Positions 48,011 to 61,610 of a stretch of 64,000 nucleotides of DNA are shown one piece after another. Source of the stretch: Larus michahellis. Its lineage: Eukaryota; Chordata; Aves; Charadriiformes; Laridae. Under the pieces are notes generated by a model. The model was not told the DNA's origin. It was given only the letters and a program-made list of their open reading frames with translations, and ran no database searches. The translations under genes and the position numbers were made by a program. Positions within the stretch are counted from its first letter, which is position 1; each line of letters starts with the position of its first letter. The DNA lies in the NCBI RefSeq assembly GCF_964199755.1, contig NC_133897.1, forward strand, positions 167,908,678 through 167,972,677. Reading direction: 5' to 3'.

Positions 48011-51000
48011 GGATACGGTGAAGAGTACACTGAGCTAACGCACTTCTTCCTCATCTCCAGCTCCAGGTGAACTGCTTTCTGCGTCACGTCATTTAGCAGA
48101 AGAGGTTTGTGGTCCCGATACGTCAACACACCCACACCAGGACATCCTACCGAGACTGCACTGGCAGATCTGGGGCCTGCCACTGCCACCTTCCGACAAG
48201 AGAAGAAACTGCAAACGCCTGGTCCCAGCCCATTTGTCAAGGAAGGAAGGAAGGATTATTTTGGTAGTTTTAATTTTCACAGTTTCCAAAATTCGGGTTT
48301 CATAATCATTTGGATCCAACCCGCTTTAGGATGAGACACTGATGTGAAAATAAAAAAAAAAAGGAGAAAAATTCAGTCTATCTAAATTGCCTTGAACAAA
48401 CCATGAGTTGAACTCCAACGTGAGTAGCTACACCTTGCTCTTATACAGAACCTGCAAAGTGGTCACATACAAGAGGCCACAGTCCCACACCTATTGAGTG
48501 TTCATATTTGTATTTTGTCATCTTTCCTCTAATAGTTTGGGCCGTGATGCTAAATGGCTGCCGTTCCTGAAACCAGCAGGTTTAACTGGTCTGAGCTCAG
48601 GAAGGGATCTTTGTGCGAAACTCAGAGTCTCGTGCGAGAATGGGTGACTGCATCCCCACAATTTTAGCAATGAGAAGACAGAATCAGAGCCAGGAGCACC
48701 TGGCACTCAGGGACAACAATGTGGCATTGCTCTCGGTGATGCGGGCATGACAAGAATCTGTGTGAAATACAATACACCCAGTCGTTGTTTGTGTTAATTG
48801 GCATGGAGAAGCAGAGCACGGCATGCTACTCACATCTCTTCCCCCACGGGTTTGATGCTGTATGTGTTATATTTCAGTCGCACTAGTTTAACTCCTTCTG
48901 CACAAAGGACAATAGTCATTAACTGAATGGCAGCTCAGATGGTCAAGGGTCCCTATGTCACAGGAAGGGCCAGATCACCGAACCCAATGAGACCAGGGTA
49001 CATTGTGCATCGTTTTGAATCTTTTTTGCATGGGAGATGATAAGCAGTAAGATTGGAATGTTCCCACAGTCACGCAAAGCACCTCCCATCTTTCCAGCCT
49101 CCTCCCACCTTGGCTGCTGCTTCAGTCAGCACTGCAGCCTGGAGGTACCATCTTCCCCCTAGCTCCCCATGGCCTCTCATGTGGACCTCAATACCCATGA
49201 ACTGGGGAGAAAAGGAATCAGAGGGAAAGAAAGTGGAGAGGGGTAGCATTGGCAGAAAGGTGGAGCTCTTGATTCAGTCTTTTTAATTTTCTTCCTTTAG
49301 CACCACTCAAATTTTCACTTGGAAACTATCTACCTACACACTTTTCTTGACTCGCCTACATCAAAACTAGCAAATGAAACCATTTTCTGGAGACTCTCCC
49401 CCAGCCCCAGAGCTATTTCTTCCTCCAAAACCTGTGTTTGCCGTCGCTAGAGTGGAGGCATGTCCAGAGGGACAGAAAAGGGCAGGGATGGGGAGGAAGG
49501 AATTCTCACACTTCAGACCCATTTGCTAGCACATTGTGTCTCATACCCTGAGATGATCAACATCATCTTTGGATGCCAGTGAGAAACACCTGCAGAGCCA
49601 ACTGAAACAGAAACACTGGCAACAGACCATGTTTAGTTTCCAGAAATACCTTCAGGCATTTGGTATCACTACATCTCTTAACAAGGCTTACCTGGAAATA
49701 TGGATCTTAAGGAAGAAAGCAGCTCTTACCTCTGGGTCAAAACATTAAAGGTGTCCTCTCGTAGATTCGGTGAAATGGCATCATTTCCCTGAACACCTGA
49801 AATACGGAGACCAACATGACCCTGCCTAGAGACAGACAGGTCCTCACGGAGCAGCAGGAGTGAGGACATGGGGGAACACCAGGCAGGAGGAAGGTGTAGC
49901 CTCCTGGGGGCAAACTTCTGTCACCACATGCTGTGCAACACCCTCCAGTTCCCAAAATATTCCCAGTCACCACTTGTGCCCTCTCATCCCCAAAACAAGG
50001 CTGTAAAATAGGCAAGGCTGTAAAATACAGATTGCAAGGAGGGAAAGCAGTGGAGAATACCCGTTTCCAGGAAGAAGATAGTCCAGGTGGGGGTTATCCA
50101 GAGAAAAGGAAAGATATTTTTATGTCTTTGTTTCAAACAGCCCGTAGCTGCTCCTAAGAAACTCCTGAGACCCCATAGCTGTTATTCTGCATTTATCTTA
50201 CATTCCTCAGTGAACATAATCTCCTTCTCCCACAGGATCCAACTGGGCTCCCAAAAAAATAATAAAGCTTTAAACAAAAATTAGAATGACACATCTTTGC
50301 AAAGCAGCATGAATCCTCCCCAGTTCAGGGGAGCAGGGGGCAGTCTCCAGAGCAACCAGTCCCATGTCTGTGTGTCTGTGTGTGCATCTGTCCACAGGCA
50401 GGAGCGGGGCCAGAGTGGCCCCTGCAGCGCTGTAGCCCTGGGGAGCTCGGGAAGAGGAGCAGCTGCCCACAGAGACCCACACAGGGGCCATTATGTGCCC
50501 AAAATAGCCGCCCTCTCCGACAAGAAAGGGCACAGGCTCAAAGGACAAATCCCGTCTCCATTCCCAGTCGGGTCATGGGCAAGTCAACGATATTTATGAG
50601 CACGGCTATTGAAGGCAAAGACAATCCCTGTTCTTTATCCATCACCAGCAAGAGACTCCAATGGCCTTGAGACGGCATGTATGGATTTATCCCTCGCTAT
50701 AGTCTACAGGCTCGCTCAGCCTCATGTCTGTCCTACTTTTTATTGGCCCACAACCCCCAGCCCTGGGCTTTGAATTCAACCCAAGCACTTTCTTTTCACA
50801 CGAAGCAAAAGGTAATATCTGTAATATCTGCAGAACCATCCAAAAATTTTGTTCCAAGCATACTTTTTTTTATTAATTCCATGTATTTTATTAGAGTATA
50901 AGAAACAATATGTAACATACACTACACTTCTACTTATGTTAATAGATTTAAAGGAATCAATGTTTCTTTATTCTTCTTATTCTGCTACAATAAAGTTAAT

Positions 51001-54000
51001 ACACAATTACAAATTTCACATATATGTATTAGTAAAATCAATGTTTCAGTGTAACCATCTCAGTGAAATGAGATCATCCAACAGAGCTGAAATAAAATGT
51101 GTCAATATTTTTTTCCACAACAGTTTATTGGCCTTATTATATTTTCGTAAAGTGTTTCGGTTTTGATGAAACAGTAGAGTTTGGGCTGGAAAAAGTGTTC
51201 CCTCTGAAAATGCTGGACCTGGGAAGCCTCAATTTACACTATCAGAGCAAAGCTGGACAAATTAAAACATTTAATCTGTCTCTGATGCCTCTGATTCTCT
51301 GCTTTACATGCAATTATCTGGTTAAAGGTAGCTCGCCCTTGTCTCCCTACTCAGATTTCATGTGTTAACTGTTCCTCCTTGATTTGTGAGATCTTGGGCT
51401 TCAAAGTGTCCCCACCAAGTCTGGTAAAAGCCAGTAGATGGCAGGACTGACCCAGGGCTTTGCTTCCCTGGGCACTATGGACACTCCCAAGATGCAAAAT
51501 TGTGTGTGATTATCCCCATTCCAGTTTGATAGCCTCATACGGCAGCTTTCCAAGGGCAAAATAACTCCTCCAGGATCAAGGAAGGATTCAGAGCCATCTT
51601 TACCCTGAACAGCCGAGATACGCAGAACCGCACCACTGAGGAGGACAACAAAAGCACAGCCCAGCTTCAGGGTGCAAAAGCACAGGGATCACAGGAGCAA
51701 GGGGCTTGTGCTAAACCTCCAAGCACCCAGATGTGCACCACATCTGCCTTTCCTGGAGACAGGAGAGCATGGATGCCTATACCTCATTCCAGCATGGAGG
51801 TACAGCCACCCAGACCAGAGCTACCAGGCTTCCCGCAGGCATGGTGGGACCACAGCCTCCGTCATGGCAAATAGGGTCCCTGGGAGGTAAGTCATTTCAA
51901 ACAACCTGTAAGTTGAGTAAATCAATACCAAGCAAGGGCACTCTTTGAGTAATGACGTAGATCCTTTGAGTAACGACGACGTAGATCTTTTGAGTAATGA
52001 TTAAGCAGCTGGTCTTCTTTATTCTGGCTGTTTGTGCAAGGAAGTCACATCAGGTTTATGTTTTCCAAAAGAAAAATTTTGCCCTTTTTTTTAAAAAAAA
52101 AAATCTCAAAAACAGTTGGAAGAACTTCGTTCATTTTAAAGTCCTCCTTTTGGCAAACAGTAAACCCGACTGGAAAGGGCCACAATAAGCTTCGAGCACA
52201 TACAGACAATACACAAAAATGAGAGCCCTTGCGACATTGGCGTAGTGGTAGACGGCAGCAGCTGCCTTTGAAATACAGCCATTTTCAGGATGGAAGCACA
52301 GAAACCATTTTCTCAGGAGCATGCTCCAAAATGGGCAGGTTTTTGACTTGAGCTGTTCTCATTTCCCAGTGAAAACTGTTTCGGGATATTTTACGCCTGT
52401 ATGGAGCAAAGCTGCCTCCCCTCATAACTTCTTGTCCTGTCAGAAAAGGTGAAGATCTGAGTTTTCTGCTGAGATTTCAATTTCTAATTCCACAATCCAA
52501 GTAAACACATTCAAAGCACTTCAGGGCTGTCCCACCATGGCCCTCAAGTTCCAAATCAGGCGTTTGGTTTAACAAGCCACCAGTTTTAATTCTCTGTAAA
52601 CACTGGGTTCCTGCTATTTATTTTCTTCTTATTATTAATGTTTTTAATTACCACAGCTGCACATTTTCAGGCCTTTCACTCCTGGTCTTTACGACAGCTG
52701 AGGTTCTCACACGATTTCTGGTGCTGGGGATTTGGGGGCCAAAAAAAATCTATATCAGGACCAGAAATTGTGAGAGTTGACAGCACTGATCATATGATGC
52801 TTGAGATTAAACTATTGAATAACATCTCCTGCATTTGACAAGTTGTCATACCTTCCCTCTCTCTCAAATACATATATATCTATCAAGGAGATCTTTGCCA
52901 CATGTATTCAAAAGGAAAAACTGCAAATATCTCTCCTTCCATATACTAAGCAGACAGGAACATAGCACATGAGGAAGAAAGACAAAAAGAGGGTGAAAAG
53001 GGGAAAAAAAAATCTCCGTATGCAATCTATTCATCATCTATAGGCTCAAGAACACGTGTGAACTGACCTTCAAATCTGTCCCCTGGCAATACCATTAATA
53101 TAACGTGTTATTTGTATAAGGTAAGTAGCCTGCTGAATGCTCTTCCCACCAGCCCTTGCTCCCTTGCATAACCGAGTCCTTGGCATGAGGAAACTCGGAA
53201 ACGTCAAGATAGGAAGGAGATGGCCATTGGATGAGGCAACCAGGTCTCATAACCCTGCTGGTAGCTTTAGCCCATGGGGTTGTCCAGTGCGACCTCGTAA
53301 AGGTGTGAACAACCGTTAGGACAAAGCTACGCTGATGGCTTTTAAGTTTAGCTCTTCACTCACAGCAGAGGTTTTGTGAGGGTAATTGAGTCTAACCAAG
53401 ATACCTTTTACCAGGTGGCTAGAAAAAAGAGTTACAGCCCCATTACTTGCAAGGTAGAGTACTCTGGGTGCTGCCTTGGTCTCACTATAGCATCAACTCA
53501 AAGTGGTGAACAAATTAACCCTGCAAATGAGGTTTCTAACCCTTTTGGGAGGAAGGCTCAGGCACAGGGAAACAAGGAAGTATTTACCCCATTTCTAGTA
53601 CTTTTTTCCCCAATTTACCCTGTACTATATGTGCATAGCAGAGGTTTGCAGTGCACCTCCAGCTCTGCGGTCCCAGTAGGCGATGGAGGATGCATTCACC
53701 AGAGGAAGGCACATCTGAAGACCAACAAGACAAGCAATGCGTTCTTATAAAACTCATCACCTAATTGCAGGTCACGTCACGATGACCAGTCCCTCCTGTT
53801 GCAAAGGCTGTCATTAGCATCGGTGTCATTTTAATTAAAAGATGGGGAGAACCAGGAGGAAAAAACATGCAACCACTTTTGTTGCAAATATTTCTATACA
53901 TCTGCACACATCATTCAAAGGAAGCTGTTTATCACTCATTTACATGGGGACAGAGGTATAATTGACCAATATGTGCAGTTTGAGAGGCTTTTGCTTGTTT

Positions 54001-54890
54001 TTTGATACAAAATAGGAGAACCACATACAGGGAGGCTATGATTAAAGAGTGCCAATGCTACACCTGATTTTTGCTGCTAGAAGAGAAAAAAGCCCAGTGC
54101 ACCTCTGATCAATCAATAAAGCGACAGTAATGTTTCACTTGAAAAGTTAAGGGTCAATTTTGGCTTGTTTTGTGTCTAGCAGGTCCACAGGTAGGCAAAG
54201 CAGGTAGGAAACCAGGACAATGCAGAGATGGCAGGAGGACACATCTCCCATGGGATGGCCGAGAACTTCCAGGAGCAACGCTGCCAAAAGACCTGGGAAG
54301 ATCCTGGGACCTGAGGGACAGCAGGAGAGGCAAGTTTGGTGGCAGAGTCACCTTCTGCAGTCCACGAGCACCATCATCCAGGGATTGCATATTGAACCTA
54401 AAGATCTGAATACTGATATCTTTGCCTGTGACTTCACCAAATTTTGCAAGCAGACCTGTTGCCCTGGATCATTTAGGTATCGATGTTACTGTCTATCACC
54501 ATCACAAGTCCAAAGTGAGCAAATTGAGGCACCAAGTCTTTGTAATATGCAGCCTAATTTTTAGAGGTCCTATTCCCAGCGTGCTTGCTCTGTTAGGAGT
54601 AATGGGGTTGACTGAGACCCCAATAACTGGCATTTTTCACTAAAATGCACCTGGAAAAGGCGATTCCCAAGAAAGGTGAAACAAGCTGGCCCAGGTGGGT
54701 TTATAAGGACAGGGACAAGAAGGACTTGCTGCTCAGAGGTGAACTGGAAGGAATGTTGAGACGAAGCACTGAAAAGCCGCTTGACGGGGTAAGAGGCCCT
54801 CGTGCCAGGCATAATATTTGTGTTTCTTCTAAGAGCATTCCTAATCTCTCTGTCTGGAGCAAGGAAATACACACAGCACACGTCCTACCT
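48011..54890. other. Intergenic between LYPD2 and LY6E, no gene recognised
   Basis: No Ly6-type exon with flanking splice sites was found on either strand. An inverted MIR-like relic lies at about 51490-51605 (ATTATCCCCATTCCAG, CAAGGAAGGATTCAGAGCCA). A short tandem repeat lies at 51941-52006. The remainder shows only short, unconvincing ORFs. Confidence 0.5.
51941..52006. repeat. 22-24-bp tandem repeat, about 2.8 copies
   Basis: The units are CTCTTTGAGTAATGACGTAG(AT), then CCTTTGAGTAACGACGACGT(AGAT), then a partial CTTTTGAGTAATGATTAAG. They differ by single bases and by one extra ACG in the middle copy. Confidence 0.85.
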
Positions 54891-54910
54891 CAGGTAACAA
54901 TAGGAGCATG

Positions 54911-54916
54911 TTTATT
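54911..54916 (-). promoter_or_regulatory. Poly(A) signal of LY6E
   Basis: AATAAA on the minus strand, about 600 nt past the stop codon. Downstream on the same strand is a GT-rich element (GTGTGCTGTGTGTATT) at the usual distance, so this is a well-formed polyadenylation site. It implies a 3' UTR of roughly 55511-54895. Confidence 0.75.
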
Positions 54917-55511
54917 CAGGTCTGGCACTTACAGAGCTCGGAGGGACAAGGTACATGTCATTTGTTTTCCAGAAAAGTCAGCCAGGATCGGAAGAAACGA
55001 AACGATTTTATAAAAAGAGACTTGCAGTTGCAGGGGCCGGGAATGTGTCTCCCTTCGGGTCATGCATTCCCGGTGCCTGGACCATCCATGTGCTGGGGGC
55101 ACGCCAGTGCCAGGCACCTCCATGGAGGCGAGAGGCAGGAACGTCTGAATACTTGACCAGGTGGTATCTGGGGTTAATTGGTTCTCGGCGAGTCCCAGCC
55201 TTGTTATAACCAACCTTAGAAACGAGCGGGGAGGGAGAGGTATTAGGTATAAAAGCAGAAACCTTTCCAAAACGATCCACCTTTGCTAAGGAGGTGTGAG
55301 AGTGCAGTGGGGTTATGTCCACAGAAGGAGAAGAACAGCTTGGCCAAATCACCCAGGTCTCCAATGCTGGAAGAGCATAAAGTCTGGGAAACAACCACCT
55401 TGGAAGCCTGCTGAGAAGTAGAGGATCTCCTTGCAGACAGCGACAGAGAAGATATTGGCTAATGAGACCCGCGACACCCCATGGAAGACAGCTCTTCCTC
55501 AGCCAGCCCCA

Positions 55512-55720
55512 TCACTCGCGAGCCCTGAGGACGTAGATGAAGCTAACGAGGACCCCCAAGGCCAGGACCGCATAGCTGGCTTTCACGCTGCTGGAACCAC
55601 TGATGTTGCAGAGGAAGGAGTCGCAGCAGTAAACGGAGGCAGCCGCTATGCCGAGGTTAATTCCAGCGCTGGGGCAAATGGGAGAGCATCCTTTGGAGAT
55701 GGACTGGCCAGACTTGCCGC
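55512..55720 (-). CDS. LY6E: LY6E exon 3 (Cys6-Cys10 and tail)
   Basis: The acceptor is CCTAAATTCAG, ending at 55721, after a pyrimidine-rich stretch. The 209 nt run from [11 protein letters not shown] to the TGA at 55514-55512. It is one codon shorter than the third exon of the other two Ly6 genes. Confidence 0.92.
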
Positions 55721-58700
55721 CTGAATTTAGGTTGGGGCAGGAGAAAAGGAAGAAGAGCAAAAAGGAGATGAGTTTATAACGTTTCTTGGCTTTTTGATCA
55801 CCTGTTCTGCAAAGGAAATAACAGCACTGAAATAGCCGAAGAGTCACAGGTGGCACAGAGAGGATGAAGTGCTTCTTGGCATCAGGCTACAACAGTAATC
55901 TCAGCAAACCCACGCATCTCAAGGAACAGCCACGACAACCTCCCACACAGACTCTAGAGACCGTGCAACACCCCAGGGACACCACTTCCAGGCTGTTGGC
56001 CAAAGTTTGGCCGCTCCGTCTCCACTGAAGAATCTCAAAAATCCCACTCAAGCTTGACCCAGGGACTCCTCAAGCGAGACGGGGAGCACAGGGCATAGAG
56101 AGCGCTGGGGAGGCACTCATGAGTGAAGGCTGAGTTTCAAGCGTCGTCTGCGAGAGAGGTGCAGCGCACATTTAGCAGCAGGAAATAGGAAACCATTACC
56201 GCTGCGCTAAGACGACAGGTTTATAAAAGCTCCCAGCCTCCATTTGTGCGTGCACAACCCGCCCACGTTGTGGACAGCGCAACTCGGGCATGCAACAACC
56301 CTCCCTCCTGCAAGGGAGAGACAGGCAAGCCAGGCTGGGCTCTGGTCTCCGCAACGGTTCCAGGAGATCTGCCAGAGAAGCCTGGGAGCAGCAGCTGGGA
56401 AGCAAAGACCTCCCCCAGATCCTTCCTGGCACTTAGGGAGGAAACTTGCAGATCTCCCTTCCTGGCAACCCCACCTCATTCATGGAGAGTGAAGAAGCAA
56501 AGGTGGAATTCAGGGATGAACAACACAGGGCAAAAGCAGGAAGGGCAACCCTGGAGCTTTCCTGTAGCATCCTCCACCCTTTCACTTATTTATCAGCAAC
56601 CTCCCCGCCCCCACCCCAAAATTCCCCTGAGACTCCTGGCATCAGTGCAGGCACGTGGGCTTTAACGTGACTCCATCTGGCCTCATAAAAATTCCCTTGA
56701 AATGGTCCGACACTCAGCTGCTAAGCAGAACTTTCCCCTTTTTCCAGCCAAAGGAAGGAAACCCTTCCCACAGATCAGCAGGTGACCCAGGAGAGCATCC
56801 AAGAGGGGGAGAAGAAGGTCCTGTCACCACTCACCGAGTCCCACTCCGACATATGTCGTCACACAGTGGTTTTCATTCTCCGCGCACCTGACAGGTGTCA
56901 GGCAGGCCCAGTTGGAGGATGCATCCGAGCACGAAAAGCAGATGAGCGTGTGGGCTGCAAGGGAAAGGAACACTTCGGTTAAGGGCTGGTAGGAAGACTT
57001 CCTCACTTGATGGTCCCCACCTCTGACACATGGTACACACCACACCAGGCCAAGGCCATGCTTGCTATTCCGGCATTATCAATCTGCAATAGGTTTTTCC
57101 CCCAAAACATCAGCCAAGTGAAGGGTTCAAGCATAAGGGATACAATTTGAGCTCTTGGCAGGATCAACTGTTAGCTAAAGCCTCAATACAACCACAGGTC
57201 AGCTTCACAGAATCACAGAATGATAGGGCTTGGAAGGGATGTCTGGAGATCATCTAGTCCAACCCCCCTGCCAGAGCAGGGTCACCTAGAGCAGGATACA
57301 CACAAATGCATCCAGGTGGGTTTTGAAAGTCTCCAGAGACGGAGACTCTACCACCTCTCTGGGCAGCCTCTTCCAGTGCTCTGCCACCCTCAAAGGAAAG
57401 AAGTTCCTCCTCATGTTGAGATGGAACTTCCTATGCTCAAGTTTGTGCCCATTGCCTCTTGTCCTGTCACTGGGCACCACTGAGAAGAGCCTGTCCCCAT
57501 CCTCCTGACACCCACCCTTTAAGTATTTATAAGCATTGGTAAGATCCCCCCTCAGTCCTCTTTTTTCCAGACTGAAAAGATCCAAATCCCTCATCCTTTC
57601 CTCATAAGAAAGATATTCCAGTCCCCTAATCATCTTGGTAGCCCTTTGCTGCAACCCCTCCAGCAGTTCCCTGTCCTTCTTGAACCAGGGAGCACAGCTT
57701 GGTACTTTATGGCATGCTCCTATTTGCACCAAGAGCAGGTTCAAGCTACAGCTGCCAACTTGGAACTAAACAACAGAGGCAAGTTCAGTCCTGCAACCTG
57801 GAGCCTGAGATTTGGGCTTATTCAGCCCAGCTACCGTGGACACTGATGGGAAATGCTCCAGGCATGACCATGGGTTTGAGCTTTCTGTGACCTGCCTTTG
57901 GCAGCAGGGCACAAAGCTCAGGCTACGCTTGAGCTAGCACACATGGTGGAAACGATTTCTCAGCTAGAGCAATCCCAGCGTTGCAGCAAGACCTGCAAGG
58001 ACTTGCACTGCCCTGCTACCCAGGGCCTCTGAGCACTATGAAGGCAGCATATGCAGCCAACCTTTTTAATTTGGAGCAGGAGAATAGCAAAAAAAAGCAT
58101 GCCTTCCTCCATGGCAGGTCCCCTTAAAATGGTCTGCTCTACATCAGCAGGATGAACTGCACCAGCTGGTTCCCTTCCCACATCCTTCAGGTCTCCCCAA
58201 GAAAAGGGCAAGATTGGAAAATAGCATTCAGTAGTGGGAAATGGTTGTAGAAACAGCCTGGGCTGGTGTCTCAACAGGGACATCCGCGCTTTGCAGTGGA
58301 AGGATGATCCTCCCCGTATTTTACATATAAGAACATCACATCCACGCTGCAGTTGTTGACCTACATAAGCGGACAGATCAGGTCTGTTCCCAATACTTCA
58401 CGGGCTCTAATTTTTGAGCACTTAGATGGCAAACCCTTCCACAAGGCACTGCGTTTCTCTTCCATGTTTACGGGATGCAAAGCAGAGCGTGGGCTTATTC
58501 AGGATGGGAAGTGCAAGGCAGCATCATTCCTGCTCCTACCTCTTATAGGCCCACCACAAAGAGATTATCCTAAGGAGGTGAAGTCAGTAAAGCCCCAGGA
58601 GAGCACACTGAGGATCAGCAGTCCCTGTCATGGGGTATTTTGAAGAACAAATTGGACAAATATTGGTCAGCAGCTGTCCCACTCTGCCATGGGACTGCAT

Positions 58701-61610
58701 GACCTCTTGAGGTTCTTCTCAATCCCATTTCTCTCAAGAAAAGCTTTTTACTGGAAAACTGAGGGGAAAAAAATACTAACTGTGGTCTGAGGAATGACTG
58801 TTGAGCAGCCATGGCCAAGGCAGGGGAAGAAAACAAAAACATAATCTCAGGGAAACAGATTAAAGCGGGTTAGTGGGAGATCCTGAATGTCACATCAGGG
58901 CAGCCAGATGACTCTGCTTTGGAGATGAAGCCAACACCACAACCCCCTAAGCAAGAATTTCCTGGACTGGCTTATACATCCTCCAATGATCATCAGTCTG
59001 CAAACGATCCTTGCAACAAAACCAAACTACCTGAGCACGCCAACGCAGCAGCCACAACCTACACACAGCATGCAGGATTACAAGGCCACCAGTTGAGTCA
59101 AAAGCCCTAGGAAAGATTCATCAGTGGACCTTGCCTTGGGATCTGGGAGAGCAGGGGGAGGACAGAGCCATCCATTGAGCCTTCAGGCTGTCATTGTCCC
59201 TTGCTGAGCCCTCAGAGTGTTTCCATGGGTGGCATTTTTGACCTCATTGGCCAAAAACTCAATCTGGGACCTCGGAGTAAAGCCCAGCTCTCTCCGGCTC
59301 CCTTGTTCCCAGCATGCTTCTGCTCTGAAGTCTCAGGTGACCTGTCCCAAACCCTTCTCCTTGCATCCACCCCGAGGGCAAACTGAGGAGGCAAACTGAC
59401 TCACCCCATTTCAAAGCAACTGTCTGCAACCAGGAATGAAGTGGATTACAGGCTTCCTGTAGGCATTACGGCAGGACATATGTCCCCATATGTATTTGCT
59501 CACTACGCTGAATGCACGAGTCGAGTTGTGCAGCGTTATTCATTAAGGCTTCAAGGTTCCAGATACTAACACATCAGAAATATTTGTACGTGCGCATAAA
59601 AGTGCCTTTAGCCATGAAATTTTCTGCCCCAGGACTAAATCCATGCTCCTACCACAGCACCTGCTACCTGTCCCTGTGTTTTTCTTTTGTCACACCTATC
59701 TATTACCTCTTGTCTTAATACAGACAAAATCTTTCCAGGAGAGGCGAGTCCTTCAACATAGTTTAAGAGAGGAAATACGCAGTCATAACTAGTGCCACTT
59801 TCTGCACCAGCAAAACCGGTAACTAAATAGCCCACTGCAGAGTGAAGAGACCAAGTGGGCTGAGTGTTTTAGACAAAAGGCACAAGAGGGGTGCAGAATT
59901 ATTTGAGGCAGCTGGAGACAGAGCAAAGAGTTGGGAGCTCAAGGCTACAAAAAAGAAAAAAAAAAAAAAAAGCCCAAGACTGAACAATGCAAAAGGGAAG
60001 CCTCGTTTTCACCAAGTAGAAAATGCAGCGAAGAATTTATGTGTTTATTTGTTTGCTGCTCAGCTCCTCCAAGGAACAAAGAGCACCCAAAACAGAGCGG
60101 CTCAATTGGGGGAATTCCTCAGATAAGAGGTTGAATCCATTCTTGCAAAGAGCAATGCAGGAAAAAAAAAAAAAAAAAAGCCTTTAAAAGCCCACTCTGA
60201 AGCTCAGCAGCACTGTGAAAAATGCTGTTGCTTCAGCAGCTCTTACATTCGGTCCCTAAGCCAAACGATCTTTCTTTTTCCATTGCTCTTTGACAAGATC
60301 CTGACCATAAACCAGATCTTCAGGGCACTCTGAGCAGCAGGCAAAGCTGTTCTGCAAAAGACTCTGGATGTACTGGAAGCGTTTGGGGATAAAGCTATCT
60401 GCAACAAACCCTTCTGCCTCGCTAAGAACTTACTTTAAAGCTGAAAGGGTTTTTTGGAGGTGGGTGGGAAGTGAAATCTCTTCCTGCCTTGGCCTGGACA
60501 GCCCATCCTGCCAGCTGGAACTGAGCACATGCCAGCTGGGCTCTGACGGAGACCCAGGGCTTGAATTGCCAATCACTTCCCAGACCCCACTGGGAGGGGG
60601 GCATGGGAAGGGCAGTAAACAATTAGTTTCTTCTCACCGGTGTCCTCAGGAGAGAAGAGGAACGCGTGTTTCCTGAGCAAGGGCTCAGAGGGCCCAGAAC
60701 TCTCCTGTTCGCTCTTTGTTTGGCTTCTCCAAGCATCGACATATGGAAACAATATGGGGTTTTGCACGGCCCCACAGAGTTTGGATAGTCAGAAATGGAG
60801 TCGTCGGGAAGGCGGGGACTGCAGACCCTGCGACTTGGATAACTTGCAGTTTAACGCCGAGCAACAGGAAACCCGTTCTCCCCAGCTTCGGTGGCAGCCC
60901 CAAAATGCGCTACATAGGACATTGTCCCTTGGGGGTCACCTCCCCACACATTGGCCACCGCAGCCTGCCCCGAAGGATGTTGGGGGGGGGGGAGGGGGGC
61001 AGCAGGAGCCGGGATCACGAGTGGCTCTGCCCAGACTTTGCTCCATCAGCCATTGCCGGGGCTGGGCTCCATCTCCCCTCCACCCTCCTTCCCCTCCGCT
61101 GCATCTCAGTCCATTTCAGGGCCGTTATCCCGGCTCGTTGCGCCGAAAAGGAGGAGCGGAGCCGGCCCTGGTCTTTGTTCGAGCTGTAACTGGGAAAAGC
61201 TCCAAAATATCTACACGCACAGCTGGAGACGCACACCTATACATACAGGCACGGAAACCCTGAAGTTCCTGCTGCAAGAGGGACACTGCTGCGAGGGAGG
61301 TCTTGGAAAGACACCCCTCCACACACCCCCGCCAAACCCCGGCACGGTTGAGCTCTGTCCCCCCACCCCCTTTGCAACCCTCACCACCCCCCCGCAAACC
61401 TCCTACTTCCAGAGCCCACTCTACAAGACGCAGCACCCTCTCCTCCCTCCTCCCCCTCTCCCCCCAAATTTGCTCCCAAATCCAGGACTAGGGAAGGACT
61501 AGGAGACCTCGGGAAGAGGTGATGGTGGCCGGGGGCATCTCCCCCTCTCCAGCCTTACCTCTCTCCACGCACAGCACCGCAGCTAGCACAGCAAGCAGGA
61601 GCGCCTTCAT
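55512..61610 (-). CDS. LY6E: LY6E, lymphocyte antigen 6E (three coding exons)
   Basis: Joined exons 61610-61559, 56954-56835 and 55720-55512 encode 126 residues. The signal peptide is [17 protein letters not shown]. The LU domain runs from [16 protein letters not shown] to [11 protein letters not shown] with all ten cysteines and the canonical Cys-Asn end. A hydrophobic tail after SSSVKAS is the GPI signal. LxCFSC, CLTPxx[24 protein letters not shown] and CCDSFLCN correspond position by position to mammalian LY6E. LY6E is a GPI-anchored, interferon-responsive surface protein of lymphocytes and many other cells, and is known to influence infection by several viruses. Unlike most family members the tail ends in charged RARE. 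It has a CpG-island start and a good poly(A) site. Any non-coding leader exon upstream could not be identified. Confidence 0.94.
56835..56954 (-). CDS. LY6E: LY6E exon 2 (Cys1-Cys5)
   Basis: The acceptor is TTCCCTTGCAG and the donor GTGAGT at 56834. The 120 nt encode AHTLICFSC to YVGVGL, phase 1 on both sides. Confidence 0.94.
57207..57695 (-). mobile_element. CR1 LINE in LY6E intron 1
   Basis: The left end is the 3' terminus (CACAGAATCACAGAATGATA, GATCATCTAGTCCAACCC). The minus-strand frame reads [60 protein letters not shown] and [20 protein letters not shown] in one uninterrupted stretch. It is truncated at about 57695. It lies in the same orientation as LY6E. Confidence 0.93.
58640..58735 (+). 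mobile_element. Ancient CR1 3' end relic
   Basis: TTTTGAAGAACAAATTGGAC, then GACTGCATGACCTCTTGAGG, then TTCTTCTCAATCCCA is the worn end of the old amniote CR1 class. The rest of this 4.6-kb intron is unrecognised apart from A-tracts at 59947-59971 and 60162-60179. Confidence 0.55.
60981..60999 (+). other. G-rich tract in LY6E intron 1
   Basis: A run of about 12 G, one A and 6 G. It can support a G-quadruplex on the + (template) strand, though a run this long can also be an assembly-sensitive site. Confidence 0.7.
61359..61393 (-). other. Canonical G-quadruplex motif on the LY6E sense strand
   Basis: On the minus strand the G-runs have lengths 7, 3, 5 and 6, separated by loops of 6, 7 and 1 nt. 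This meets the usual G3+N1-7 rule. It lies about 165-200 bp inside intron 1. Confidence 0.7.
61559..61610 (-). CDS. LY6E: LY6E exon with start codon (signal peptide)
   Basis: The ATG is in a good context (GCACC before it). 52 nt precede the donor GTAAGG at 61558. It lies at the edge of a CpG island, so the promoter is probably immediately upstream, and no splice acceptor with a pyrimidine tract is seen just before the ATG. Confidence 0.9.
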